Origin: Bacteroides thetaiotaomicron VPI-5482 | GTDB lineage: Bacteria; Bacteroidota; Bacteroidia; Bacteroidales; Bacteroidaceae | Direction of reading: 5' to 3' | NCBI RefSeq assembly: GCF_000011065.1 | Contig: NC_004663.1 | Location: 4,216,001-4,280,000, forward strand | DNA: 64,000 nt | Part shown: piece after piece, positions 44,414 through 53,270 of the stretch | Numbering within the stretch: the stretch's first letter is position 1 | Layout: each line of letters starts with the position of its first letter | Translations under genes and position numbers: made by a program | The notes under the pieces: generated by a model | Databases searched by the model: none | Seen by the model: the letters and a program-made list of their open reading frames with translations, nothing else | Told to the model about the DNA's origin: nothing

Positions 44414-45043
44414 TTATTTACTTGTTAATACCAACAAACTCTCTGGTCCCATATTGAAAAGCAGGTCAATAATACTCAGATTAGGGAGAAAACCGAGTTT
44501 GGAATCAAAGACTTGGTAATAGGGATGCGGAACAAATTCTGGATCAGCTATCTGGAAATCTTTCTTAGGATGAATAATCTCGCGGAAATCTGTTTCTTCT
44601 GTTGTGAATTCCGTTTTATATTCTGAAGTTCGTTCAATGCAGGGTTGAATGTCTATCAACTTACAGACCAGCTGGCAGAGTTCCTCGTTGAAATCGGCTA
44701 AAAACTCGTATTTCTTTTCGTAGAAAGGGCGGAAGTCGTCTTTGTAATATTCAAAGTAAGGAGTACTGTTGTAGGCTGATTCGATGGCATTCCAATGCAG
44801 ATGGCGCCAGTTACCGTGATCGGAAATACGTATATCCTTCATTGGACATTTCAGCGTATCCGGTTTGACGGTTGGAATGGAGAGTGCCAGTTCGCCGTCA
44901 GGTCCGGCAATCGTACAACGGTTGCGATAGGTTTGCTTTATATAATGATCGTGTTGTTCGACATATATTTTATCATATTCCAATAGTTTGGTATAATATT
45001 CTACTGGAGCAAGGTAGGCAGAAGATAAATAAGCTATTCTCAT
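44414..45043 (-). CDS. WbqC-like family protein
   Basis: A 209-residue cytoplasmic protein. The N-terminal MRIAYLSSAYLAPVEYYTKLLEYD and the NRCTIAGPDGELALSIPT stretch match the WbqC family, whose founder lies in an O-antigen locus and may take part in acetamido-sugar transfer. The biochemical role of the family is not settled. It is the last gene of a minus-strand cluster with the two LepB-type genes and dapB, 42 bases after the second LepB gene. Confidence 0.8.
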   Translation of the reverse strand: MRIAYLSSAYLAPVEYYTKLLEYDKIYVEQHDHYIKQTYRNRCTIAGPDGELALSIPTVKPDTLKCPMKDIRISDHGNWRHLHWNAIESAYNSTPYFEYYKDDFRPFYEKKYEFLADFNEELCQLVCKLIDIQPCIERTSEYKTEFTTEETDFREIIHPKKDFQIADPEFVPHPYYQVFDSKLGFLPNLSIIDLLFNMGPESLLVLTSK

Positions 45044-45085
45044 TATTTTATGTACAGATGTTATGTTGAAAACTATGCATGTGAA

Positions 45086-46027
45086 TTATTTTACAGACTG
45101 AAAGAAGCGATTCCATCGGTATCCGTCAAAGATTCCCGTTCCTTTTTCTTTAGAGAACCAGATCAACGATGCTTTCCCGATGATATGGTCTTGCGGAACG
45201 AATCCGAACAGACGTGAATCGGACAGATTGACACTATTGTTGGAAGCCATCCAGTAGTAATCTTTGGTAAAAAAACAATGCTGTGTGGGTTTTCCGTCGA
45301 TATAAAGCGTATCATTCTTTATTTCCGCCTGTTTGCCTTCGTGCATCACGAGGGTATTTCGCAGCAATGTGATATTCCACGGATATACTCGTAGTGCTTT
45401 CCCTTTGCCGGGAACGATGAGCGGTTTAAGCTCTTTTTCGCTCTTTTCCGTCAAAGGCTGAATCCAGTTCTGATCGCTGATCGCTTGTTCCAGTAAGTAA
45501 TATTCATAGCGGCTGAAACTGCGGACATGAGTACTGTCATTACTTCCCATCAGTCCGTCGTTGGTGATGGAAAGGGTTTGCATAAGCGAAGTGATCAACT
45601 GCTCTTTGGCAGCGGGATAGGTGTAGAGCCTTTTCTTGTCCGGATTGAGTTGCGCTTCGGGAGAGGATACGGAGAAAAGGGAATCGACAAGCAGGGTATC
45701 ACCGGGAGTACCGATACAACGGCTGATATAGATTTCTCTTCGGTCAATAGTCGGTTGCCCGATGGCGGCGGGATTATTAAAGACTACAACATCTTGTTGC
45801 CGGACAGATCGCTCGCACCAGCGGTGATATGAGAACAGTGACATCAGCGGAACCCGCAGGCCGTAGCTCCATTTGTTGACCAGAATACGTTCACCCTGAA
45901 AAAGTGAATTCTCCATACCGGTGGAAGGGATAAGGCAGGATGTAAAAGCGAATCCCCGGAGCAGAAGCACGACGGCTATTGCTCCGGCGAATGCGAATAT
46001 CCATTTGAATTTACGAATGTTCATCAA
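45086..46027 (-). CDS. LepB-like signal peptidase I paralogue lacking both catalytic residues
   Basis: A 313-residue protein with one N-terminal transmembrane segment (about 9-30) and the S26 peptidase layout: box B region CLIPSTGMENSL, box C-like LVNKWSYGLRVP, box D-like REIYISRCIGTPGD and box E-like NNSVNLSDSR. In active enzymes box B is PSxSM with the nucleophile Ser just before Met; here that position is Gly37. In box D the general-base Lys of Y(I/V)KR is Ser102 in YISR. Both changes were checked in the nucleotides. The reading frame is otherwise open and conserved in length, so this is probably a maintained, non-peptidase relative, comparable in principle to staphylococcal SpsA. It sits 39 bases after lepB. 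Confidence 0.88.
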   Translation of the reverse strand: MMNIRKFKWIFAFAGAIAVVLLLRGFAFTSCLIPSTGMENSLFQGERILVNKWSYGLRVPLMSLFSYHRWCERSVRQQDVVVFNNPAAIGQPTIDRREIYISRCIGTPGDTLLVDSLFSVSSPEAQLNPDKKRLYTYPAAKEQLITSLMQTLSITNDGLMGSNDSTHVRSFSRYEYYLLEQAISDQNWIQPLTEKSEKELKPLIVPGKGKALRVYPWNITLLRNTLVMHEGKQAEIKNDTLYIDGKPTQHCFFTKDYYWMASNNSVNLSDSRLFGFVPQDHIIGKASLIWFSKEKGTGIFDGYRWNRFFQSVK

Positions 46028-46066
46028 TTTCTATCACCTTATCACTCTATCACGTCTGTATACTTA

Positions 46067-47548
46067 TTAGTCTACCCACTTGAAGAGGCGGTTCCAACGG
46101 ATTTTACCATCAAACCATCCGCGGTCTTTGTCAAGTGACAGCCATACAACGATAGGTTTACCTACTACATGGTCTTCAGGAACGAATCCCCAATAGCGGG
46201 AGTCCGCAGAATTGTGGCGGTTGTCGCCCATCATCCAGTAATAGTCCATTTTAAAGGTATATTGATCGGTTTTCTCGCCGTTGATATAAATACCGTCCGG
46301 CTTGATCTCCAGTTTATTTCCTTCGTAAGCGACAATACAACGTTCGTAGATAGGCAGGTTATCTTCAGTCAGAGTGATAGTAGCACCTTTGGCGGGAATC
46401 CAGATCGGACCGTAGTTGTTACGGTTCCATTTGGTATGTAAGTTGAGCGGGTACATCTGTCCGGCATACTCTTCCGGTTCCATGACGATCTTGCTGATGA
46501 ACTTTTTGTTGCCGGACAATGTTTCGTACATTTTCTTCGTCAGCGGAAGATGATAAATAGGAGCCATCTTTCCTTGTGCATTCCGATTGTCCAGTCCGAT
46601 CTGTCTGAAGGTTTCTTCCCATGAAGAATCATCATACAATGTCTGGTCTGCCTTGCTGATGCCTAATTCACGGAACATATCTTCTGTGATATACGGGCCT
46701 GTGGTCTGTACGAAGTAGTTGAACTGCAGATTTTCGGGATTCTCGATAGCCTTGCCGTCAATCATGACCTGACCGTCTACGATCTGCAGCGTATCTCCGG
46801 GCAGACCGACACAGCGTTTTACATAGTTTTCACGGCGGTCTACCGGACGATAAACGACCTCTCCGTAAACACGCGGATTCGATAGAATCTGCTGGCGACC
46901 GGCATTATAATACAAATCGTAAACAGCACGTTGCTGCTGGCGTGTCAGACTGTCCATCTCTATCTGCTTGGGATACAGGCGCTGACCTTCACCGTAAGCT
47001 ATAGAGTAGAAATCTGTTTGCTGATTGTTGAGCGCTACCGTATCACCGGCAGGAAAGTTGAAGACAACAATGTCATTGAGTTTCACTTTTCCGAACCCGG
47101 GCACTCTTTTATATTTCCACTGAGGCCATTCGATATATGATTTGGTATTTAAAATAGGCAACGTATGTTGCGCCAACGGCATGGAAAGCGGCGTATTCGG
47201 CACACGTGGCCCGTAGCTCATCTTACTGACGTACAGGAAGTCGCCTACCAGCAATGACTTTTCCAAAGACGAGGAAGGAATCTGATAGTTTTGGAAAATG
47301 TAGATATTGACAAAGTAGACAGCAACCAATGCAAAGACAATGGCATCTACCCAGCTCATAACATTACGAACGGTAGGATTCTTCGATTTTTTCCAGAATG
47401 ACCAGGGTATTTTCTTGGTGATATAAATATCGAAGATGAAAGGAACGACAATCAGCCCCCACCAACTGCGTACCCAGATGAGGAAGGCGAGATAAAGGAG
47501 AATAGCAATGGTGCATTTGATCCATTGTGTGCGTGTGGCTTGTCTCAT
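46067..47548 (-). CDS. lepB: Signal peptidase I
   Basis: A 493-residue inner-membrane protease that removes signal peptides from exported proteins. Two hydrophobic segments lie near the N-terminus (about 11-45), and one just before the catalytic domain (about 66-86). The nucleophile is Ser94 in QIPSSSLEKSL and the general base is Lys244 in NYVKRCVGLPGD; box E is GDNRHNSADSR. The protein is much longer than E. coli LepB (about 324 residues), mainly because of insertions between boxes B and D and before box E, a normal feature in Bacteroidetes. It starts 33 bases after dapB ends. Confidence 0.95.
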   Translation of the reverse strand: MRQATRTQWIKCTIAILLYLAFLIWVRSWWGLIVVPFIFDIYITKKIPWSFWKKSKNPTVRNVMSWVDAIVFALVAVYFVNIYIFQNYQIPSSSLEKSLLVGDFLYVSKMSYGPRVPNTPLSMPLAQHTLPILNTKSYIEWPQWKYKRVPGFGKVKLNDIVVFNFPAGDTVALNNQQTDFYSIAYGEGQRLYPKQIEMDSLTRQQQRAVYDLYYNAGRQQILSNPRVYGEVVYRPVDRRENYVKRCVGLPGDTLQIVDGQVMIDGKAIENPENLQFNYFVQTTGPYITEDMFRELGISKADQTLYDDSSWEETFRQIGLDNRNAQGKMAPIYHLPLTKKMYETLSGNKKFISKIVMEPEEYAGQMYPLNLHTKWNRNNYGPIWIPAKGATITLTEDNLPIYERCIVAYEGNKLEIKPDGIYINGEKTDQYTFKMDYYWMMGDNRHNSADSRYWGFVPEDHVVGKPIVVWLSLDKDRGWFDGKIRWNRLFKWVD

Positions 47549-47581
47549 AATCTATATTCGTTTGATAGTGGCTTTGAAGCC

Positions 47582-48346
47582 TTATTCGTTTAAGAATGGG
47601 AATAAATCACTCATGCCCAGATATCCCTCATGTTGGGCCGTGTATTCGGCAGCAAGGATGGCTCCCAATACAAAGCCGCCGCGATTCTTGGCATCGTGCG
47701 TGATGGAAATGCTGTCTACTTCTGACTCGTAGCGGATGGTATGGATGCCGAAAACCTCTCCTTCACGGATCGAGTCGATAGGAAACTCGTTGGAAGCGCA
47801 GGCGTCGGTGCCGCTGACGGTACCGTCCGGTGCAAGGAGCGTTCCTTTTACCCATTTGTCTTTGCGGTCCATGTTTTCCAGTATGCCTTCAGCCAGTGTG
47901 ATGGCAGTGCCGCTGGGTGCATCCAGTTTATGGATATGATGAGTCTCGCTCATGGTGACGTCATAACCGGGGAATTGATTCATTATTTTTGCCAGATACT
48001 TGTTGACAGACGAGAAGATGGCTACTCCAAGACTGAAGTTGGACGACCAGAAAAGGGTTTTTCCTCCTTCGGTACATAGCTTTTTGATTTCTTCGCCATG
48101 TTCCGCCATCCATCCTGTACTGCCTGATACTAATTTGACTCCGGCTTTGAAAGCTTTCATATAATTGCTGTAGGCTACCATCGGATTGGTGAACTCAATG
48201 GCTACGTCGGCGGACTTGAATGCTTCCGACTCAAAGTCTTCCTGATTATCAACATCAATAATGCAGACAATTTCGTGTCCGCGACTAAGGGCTGCCTTTT
48301 CAAGTTCCTTGCCCATTTTTCCATAACCGATCAACGCTATTTTCAT
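47582..48346 (-). CDS. dapB: 4-hydroxy-tetrahydrodipicolinate reductase
   Basis: A cytoplasmic lysine/diaminopimelate pathway enzyme that reduces the cyclised product of aspartate semialdehyde and pyruvate using NAD(P)H. I place the start at 48346 (MKIALIGYGKMGKELE), because the Rossmann glycine motif begins there; the longer frame from 48412 adds 22 residues unlike the family. The substrate motif ETHHIHKLDAPSGTA carries the catalytic His and Lys. Length 254 residues is normal. It heads the cluster dapB-lepB-lepB paralogue-WbqC and is divergent from the DUF2851 gene. Confidence 0.95.
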   Translation of the reverse strand: MKIALIGYGKMGKELEKAALSRGHEIVCIIDVDNQEDFESEAFKSADVAIEFTNPMVAYSNYMKAFKAGVKLVSGSTGWMAEHGEEIKKLCTEGGKTLFWSSNFSLGVAIFSSVNKYLAKIMNQFPGYDVTMSETHHIHKLDAPSGTAITLAEGILENMDRKDKWVKGTLLAPDGTVSGTDACASNEFPIDSIREGEVFGIHTIRYESEVDSISITHDAKNRGGFVLGAILAAEYTAQHEGYLGMSDLFPFLNE

Positions 48347-48378
48347 TGTTTTCTGACTTATATTCAAAATAATAGTCG

Positions 48379-48386
48379 CAAAGATA
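48379..48386 (-). promoter_or_regulatory. Bacteroides -7 box for the dapB-lepB cluster
   Basis: The minus strand reads TATCTTTG (TAnnTTTG), 33 bases upstream of the dapB start at 48346. This also argues against the longer start at 48412, which would lie upstream of the promoter. Confidence 0.6.
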
Positions 48387-48429
48387 AGATTTTTATTACA
48401 TTTGCAGTGCACATTAACTTTCTGTTAAC

Positions 48430-49713
48430 ATGGAACACCTTCTCCACTATGTGTGGAAACATAAATTATTCCCTCTCAAAATACTGCAAACCACCAAAGG
48501 CTTACTGGTAGAAATTATCGATTCAGGACTGCAGAACCCTGATGCCGGTCCCGACTTTTTTAATGCGAAGCTGAAGATAGACGGTACATTGTGGGTGGGA
48601 AATATAGAGATACATACTCATTCTTCAGACTGGTACCGTCACGGTCACGACCATGATAAAACATACGATTCTGTGATTCTGCATGTGGTGGCCGAGGCAG
48701 ATGCCGAAGTAACCCGTTCCAATGGTGAGCAAATCCCCCAACTGCTATTGACCTGTCCCGAGAATGTACAAACCCATTATCATGAACTCTGCATTGCCGA
48801 CCAATATCCTGCCTGCTACTCCATCATAGGGTCCTTATCCAAATTAACGATTCACTCCTGGCTGACGGCTCTTCAGACCGAACGACTGGAGCAAAAAGCA
48901 AGGCAAATTGCCGACCGGCTGGAACGATGTGACCGTCATTGGGAAGATGCCTTCTTTATCACTCTTGCCCGTAATTTCGGTTTCGGCTTGAATGGCGATG
49001 CTTTTGAGACGTGGGCAGGACTGCTTCCATTTCGGGCGATAGACAAGCATCGGAATGATCTGTTTCAGATAGAGGCTTTTTTCTTCGGGCAGGCCGGTTT
49101 GCTGGAGGAGGCGTTTTTAAAGAAGGAGCAGGAAGACGAGTATAGTCTCCGGCTTCGTAAGGAATTTCGCTATCTGCAACGGAAGTTTGAACTTAATCAG
49201 GTGATGGATGCTGGTTTATGGCGTTTTTTGAGGCTTCGTCCGGAAAACTTTCCCCATATCCGGTTAGCACAGTTGGCCTACTTGTATCAGAAAGTTGATA
49301 AGCTCTTTTCGCAGATGATGGAGGCAGAAACCTTGCCGGAAGTGCGTCAATTACTGTCTACTCATGCTTCTGCATATTGGGATAATCATTATATATTCGG
49401 CCGGCCTTCTCCGCAAAGAGAGAAATCGATGGGAGAGAAGTCACAGGACTTGATCGTGATTAATACCGTTGTTCCTTTCTTATATGCTTATGGTCTGCAT
49501 AGAACCGATGAGCGGATGTGTGATCGTGCCGGACGTTTTCTGGAAGAGTTGAAAGCGGAGAATAATCATATTATCCGGTCGTGGGGAGATGCCGGGCTAC
49601 CGGTCGGTTCGGCGGCAGATAGCCAGGCATTGATACAGCTCCGCAAAGAGTATTGTGATAAACGGAAATGTCTCTTTTGCCGTTTCGGATACGAGTATTT
49701 GCGGAAGAAATGA
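48430..49713 (+). CDS. DUF2851 family protein
   Basis: A 427-residue cytoplasmic protein. It begins MEHLLHYVWKHKLFPLKIL and carries the conserved blocks QNPDAGPDFFNAKLKIDGTLWVGNIEIHTHSSDW and HDKTYDSVILHVV (long block spans residues about 35-70), which define DUF2851. The C-terminus ends KRKCLFCRFGYEYL, with a conserved Cys-X2-Cys. The family is widespread in Bacteroidetes; its function is unknown. It faces the TlpA-type gene convergently, with only 5 bases between the stop codons. Confidence 0.85.
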   Translation: MEHLLHYVWKHKLFPLKILQTTKGLLVEIIDSGLQNPDAGPDFFNAKLKIDGTLWVGNIEIHTHSSDWYRHGHDHDKTYDSVILHVVAEADAEVTRSNGEQIPQLLLTCPENVQTHYHELCIADQYPACYSIIGSLSKLTIHSWLTALQTERLEQKARQIADRLERCDRHWEDAFFITLARNFGFGLNGDAFETWAGLLPFRAIDKHRNDLFQIEAFFFGQAGLLEEAFLKKEQEDEYSLRLRKEFRYLQRKFELNQVMDAGLWRFLRLRPENFPHIRLAQLAYLYQKVDKLFSQMMEAETLPEVRQLLSTHASAYWDNHYIFGRPSPQREKSMGEKSQDLIVINTVVPFLYAYGLHRTDERMCDRAGRFLEELKAENNHIIRSWGDAGLPVGSAADSQALIQLRKEYCDKRKCLFCRFGYEYLRKK

Positions 49714-49718
49714 GTCGT

Positions 49719-52331
49719 TTATTTCTCTAATAACTTATAGACTGCATTGAGAAGATCATTTTCCCTGTTGGGTCTGGGGGCGTCACGGTTTACGATGTTT
49801 CCTTCCTTGTCTATCAACATATAGGTGGGGAAGGAGCGAACCTGCAGGAACTTCTCAATAGCCCTTTGCTGCTCATCGGGCAAGTTATAGTGGACGGCAA
49901 TTTTGCCGGTCAGTCCATATTCCTTGATAATGTTTTTCCACGATTTGTCTGAGGAATGGTTGCAGAGATATAAGAATATCACGTCTTTTCCCTCAAACAG
50001 TTTCTTGGCGCTTCCTGCATATTGCATCATGTCCTTGCACGGACCGCACCAGGTGCCCCATACATCCAGATAAACCACTTTCCCTTTATAAGGCTCAATG
50101 ATTTTGCGGAATAATTGTTCTCCGTCTGTGATCTCTGCCAGAGGTTCGTTAGGCATCAGGCTTTCGGGATATTCGATGGCCTTATGGGATATTTCTTCGT
50201 ATATCCCTTGTTGGTTTAATACATAAGCCTGTAGGGAAGGATTAGAAACTTCTGCTTTGAATTTATTGATGAGGCTGTCCGGCAATTCTTTGTGAGTCTG
50301 CTGCAACATCTCATAATAGCAATTTGCCTTTAGTATCTCCTTTAATTTTTCGTCCATTTGCAGGGAGTCAATGATAGCAAGGGTACGATTGATGGAATTA
50401 GCGAGCAAGTTTCCCATCATATAGTCATTGAAAATTTCGTCTCTGCCTACGAGGCTCTGTATTGTTTTGATGCTCGGTTCCATCTTTTTGTTGTAGGCAG
50501 CCATTGTCAGCGAGTCAGCCGTATTCGCAGCTTTCATTTTTTCAATTTCTTGTTCGAAGTTACTGAAGGCGTGTAATGCGTCTTTTTCTTCTTGTGATAG
50601 CTGAATCTTTCCGTCCCTTTCAAATTTGAGATAGAGCATTTCCATCTTTTGAGGAGTCACGGTCAATCTGTTTGAAGAAGCGGGAGCAATGTCCGTTATG
50701 TATCCGACGTAATCCCGCAGGAAAGAACCATAATCTCTGAGAAGCGTATAAGGCTCTACCGGACGGGGATATAGTGCCGAGTCTACATAACTCATAAATT
50801 TCGGTTGCAGATGCTCCTGCTTGTTACGGTCTACCGAAAAGCGGCGCTGCATCAGGTCACGTGCGGCGTTGTAGCGGATTTCCTGTTCTGTGTAATAGCG
50901 GAACTTGTGCGAGAGAAGCGGATGATCATTGAGCATCTTTGCACGATATTCTGATTTATGACGGATGATATCCTGCGTCTTTTGCAAATATTCCATATTT
51001 TCCATTTTTTCTCCTTCGTCGTAGCCGATATATTCACTGAGTCCTTCGTGGGCCAGCAGTTCGTTGAGGATACGTGCCTTTTCTCCCATCACTAATTTCT
51101 TTTTGTCAGCGAAGTCCACATAGAGGAAATAGGTCTCTCCCGGCTCTACGGATGTACAGATAGTGGTACGTCCCCAATCGATGAACACGTTGTGGCTGTT
51201 CAATACAGGGAAACGGAGGGTGAACCTTCCAAGTGAGTCGATTTCGGTTGTATATTCTTCTTCATTATTGGTGATCATATCCGGTACGTCTACTTCGAAA
51301 GGACGTGTCGAAGGCAGGTTACGCAGGTATCCGATGAGAGTCACGCTATCCGTTTGATAACCATTGTCTACGAAAGGAGTGGTATCAGCTACCGGATAAT
51401 CGGGTAGATATTTGTCGTTACAAAGAACATATGTCTGTGCCTTTTCTTTTCCGACAGACAGGGTGCAGGATGTTTCATCTTTACGAGTTAAACGTACTTT
51501 CAGTTGTTCTGTTCCATTTTTCAGGATGATGGTGGTCTGATTCTTTTGGGTGTTTATCGACTCATAATCCCAAAATTGACATTGGTAGACAGCAAAGTCT
51601 TCGAAGAATCCGATGCGCCAGTCCCCGGTTGCTTGATTGATCCAACATCCGGCGAAAGCATATATTTCAGGGTGTGAGGCGATGGGAGAGACTTTTTCAT
51701 TTTGCAGTTCAGCGGCTACGTTCATTGTTTTCGGCAGGGGGAAGCTGAGGTAAAGCAGTTTGTATGATTCTCCGCTTTTGACGAGCAGCCGATATTCTTT
51801 ATTGAGAAAATATCCGGCCGATAAGATATCCCATGTTTTTCCGTCATAGAGCAGTTTTCCGTCACGGGTGAATTCGTAGATTACTTTTCCGGATAATCCT
51901 TTCACCCATTTCTGATAAACACGGTCGGGCAATGTAAGGGGAGTGAGCGGTTCCGTGTGGTCGGGGACTTGCTTGCGGATACAGTTCTTCGGCTCTTTCC
52001 AGCCTTTGTACCAGATGGTGGCGGCGTCATTGCCGGTAGGTGTGATACGGAATTCCGTCGTATCTCCTTTCTGATTGCGTAAATGGAAGAAGTAGCTGCC
52101 GTCAGCTTCCTGTTTTATCTGTTCGGCATAAAAAACGACATAATAGTTCTCTACGAAATTCTCTCCGATGAGCGGACCGTTCCAGTCAGACACATTGTCT
52201 GCTTTAAATTGCCAGTAGCCTCGCAAAGATTCGGGAATTGTCTGATAAGTGCCGGATTGGGCGAAAGCGATAGTCTGTGTACTGCATAAAAGCAAAAGAC
52301 CTATCAGGAGAAAACAGTAGGGGGGTCTCAT
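49719..52331 (-). CDS. Large TlpA-type thioredoxin-fold protein
   Basis: An 870-residue exported protein with signal peptide (about 1-25). Residues 30-330 are β-rich and not recognised. A middle helical region (about 420-720) lies before a C-terminal TlpA/AhpC-type thioredoxin domain (about 730-870) with redox motif WCGPC (Cys762, Cys765) and the cis-Pro segment RSFPTYMLID. It is probably a periplasmic disulfide reductase, maybe tethered to a cell-envelope partner through its N-terminal half. TlpA-like proteins with long N-terminal extensions are abundant in Bacteroidetes, mostly unstudied. A TACCTTTG box at 52369-52376 on the minus strand is the likely promoter. Confidence 0.82.
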   Translation of the reverse strand: MRPPYCFLLIGLLLLCSTQTIAFAQSGTYQTIPESLRGYWQFKADNVSDWNGPLIGENFVENYYVVFYAEQIKQEADGSYFFHLRNQKGDTTEFRITPTGNDAATIWYKGWKEPKNCIRKQVPDHTEPLTPLTLPDRVYQKWVKGLSGKVIYEFTRDGKLLYDGKTWDILSAGYFLNKEYRLLVKSGESYKLLYLSFPLPKTMNVAAELQNEKVSPIASHPEIYAFAGCWINQATGDWRIGFFEDFAVYQCQFWDYESINTQKNQTTIILKNGTEQLKVRLTRKDETSCTLSVGKEKAQTYVLCNDKYLPDYPVADTTPFVDNGYQTDSVTLIGYLRNLPSTRPFEVDVPDMITNNEEEYTTEIDSLGRFTLRFPVLNSHNVFIDWGRTTICTSVEPGETYFLYVDFADKKKLVMGEKARILNELLAHEGLSEYIGYDEGEKMENMEYLQKTQDIIRHKSEYRAKMLNDHPLLSHKFRYYTEQEIRYNAARDLMQRRFSVDRNKQEHLQPKFMSYVDSALYPRPVEPYTLLRDYGSFLRDYVGYITDIAPASSNRLTVTPQKMEMLYLKFERDGKIQLSQEEKDALHAFSNFEQEIEKMKAANTADSLTMAAYNKKMEPSIKTIQSLVGRDEIFNDYMMGNLLANSINRTLAIIDSLQMDEKLKEILKANCYYEMLQQTHKELPDSLINKFKAEVSNPSLQAYVLNQQGIYEEISHKAIEYPESLMPNEPLAEITDGEQLFRKIIEPYKGKVVYLDVWGTWCGPCKDMMQYAGSAKKLFEGKDVIFLYLCNHSSDKSWKNIIKEYGLTGKIAVHYNLPDEQQRAIEKFLQVRSFPTYMLIDKEGNIVNRDAPRPNRENDLLNAVYKLLEK

Positions 52332-52368
52332 GGTGTGTTTTTATTTAAGTTAGTATTTCGATTTATGA

Positions 52369-52376
52369 CAAAGGTA
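52369..52376 (-). promoter_or_regulatory. Bacteroides -7 box for the TlpA-type gene
   Basis: The minus strand reads TACCTTTG (TAnnTTTG), 38 bases upstream of the start at 52331. It lies in the 183-base divergent spacer shared with the DUF4348 gene. Confidence 0.5.
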
Positions 52377-52471
52377 TTTTAATACCGGAATAATGAGGTG
52401 TGGTAAGTTTATTATTTGTAGTAGTTTAACTATTTTCTTCCCGATTCGTATCAAGATATTGAACTTGTCAT

Positions 52472-52479
52472 TATCTTTG
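52472..52479 (+). promoter_or_regulatory. Bacteroides -7 box for the DUF4348 lipoprotein gene
   Basis: TATCTTTG matches TAnnTTTG, 36 bases upstream of the start codon at 52515. No strong -33 element was found. Confidence 0.5.
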
Positions 52480-52514
52480 CAGCGTTATTTTAAACTCTTA
52501 ATTTATATCGTGTT

Positions 52515-53072
52515 ATGAGAGCTAAGAAGTTTGCATGCTGTTTGATGGTCATGTCATTGCTGGCAGGTATTTCATTTATTTCCTGTGGCAATAGCTCCAG
52601 GGCGAAAGTAGAAAGTGAAGCAGCACAGACAGGAGAAGATTTCAAGTCGTTTCTGGATAAGTTTACTTCCAGTGCGGCGTTTCAGTATACTCGTGTCAAG
52701 TTTCCGTTGAAAACGCCGGTTACTTTATTGGCGGATGACGGGGAAACTGAGAAAACGTTCCCTTTTACGAAGGAAAAGTGGCCGTTGCTGGACAGTGAAA
52801 CGCTGAAAGAAGAACGTATCACTCAGGAAGAGGGCGGTGTTTATGTATCTAAGTTTACGCTGAACGAACCGGCGCATAAGGTATTTGAGGCGGGATACGA
52901 AGAATCGGAGATCGACTTACGTGTGGAGTTCGAATTGCTGCCCGATGGAAAATGGTATGTAGTAGACTGTTATACCGGCTGGTATGGATATGATTTGCCG
53001 ATTGCAGAGCTGAAACAAACCATTCAGCACGTGCAGGAAGAGAATGCGGCTTTTAAAGAACTTCACCCTTAA
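52515..53072 (+). CDS. DUF4348-type lipoprotein
   Basis: A 185-residue lipoprotein with signal ending at Cys24 (SFISCGN). The remainder is a compact α/β domain with a C-terminal aromatic stretch VVDCYTGWYGYDLP, which I associate with the DUF4348 family of Bacteroides lipoproteins. Function unknown. It is followed by a terminator and so appears to be a single-gene unit. Confidence 0.7.
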   Translation: MRAKKFACCLMVMSLLAGISFISCGNSSRAKVESEAAQTGEDFKSFLDKFTSSAAFQYTRVKFPLKTPVTLLADDGETEKTFPFTKEKWPLLDSETLKEERITQEEGGVYVSKFTLNEPAHKVFEAGYEESEIDLRVEFELLPDGKWYVVDCYTGWYGYDLPIAELKQTIQHVQEENAAFKELHP

Positions 53073-53147
53073 GGGCAGGACCGGCAGAGAGCATATCGGT
53101 CATTATTTATAAGAGATAGCACATAATTTGAACTATTTTGTACGATT

Positions 53148-53181
53148 TGAACCCCTCTTTCCAACAAAAGAGGGGTTTCTT
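53148..53181 (+). terminator. Terminator between DUF4348 and the PL8 lyase
   Basis: A perfect 11-bp stem (AACCCCTCTTT at 53150-53160, complement at 53167-53177) with a 6-base loop is followed by a T-rich end. It lies between the DUF4348 stop and the lyase start. Confidence 0.8.
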
Positions 53182-53270
53182 TGCATTCGGGAGAAGAACA
53201 AGTGATCTCTCTCTGTAAATACCGGCTAATGATAAACCGATTTACCATCGGACCTAAAACGATATATTCT

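Noticed and set aside
48347..48412. Longer N-terminus for dapB starting at 48412.
   Set aside because: The extra 22 residues are unlike the family and the start would lie upstream of the -7 box at 48379-48386.
53181..53270. Longer N-terminus for the PL8 lyase starting at 53181.
   Set aside because: It begins with TTG at the end of the terminator and hides a clear signal peptide that starts at 53271.
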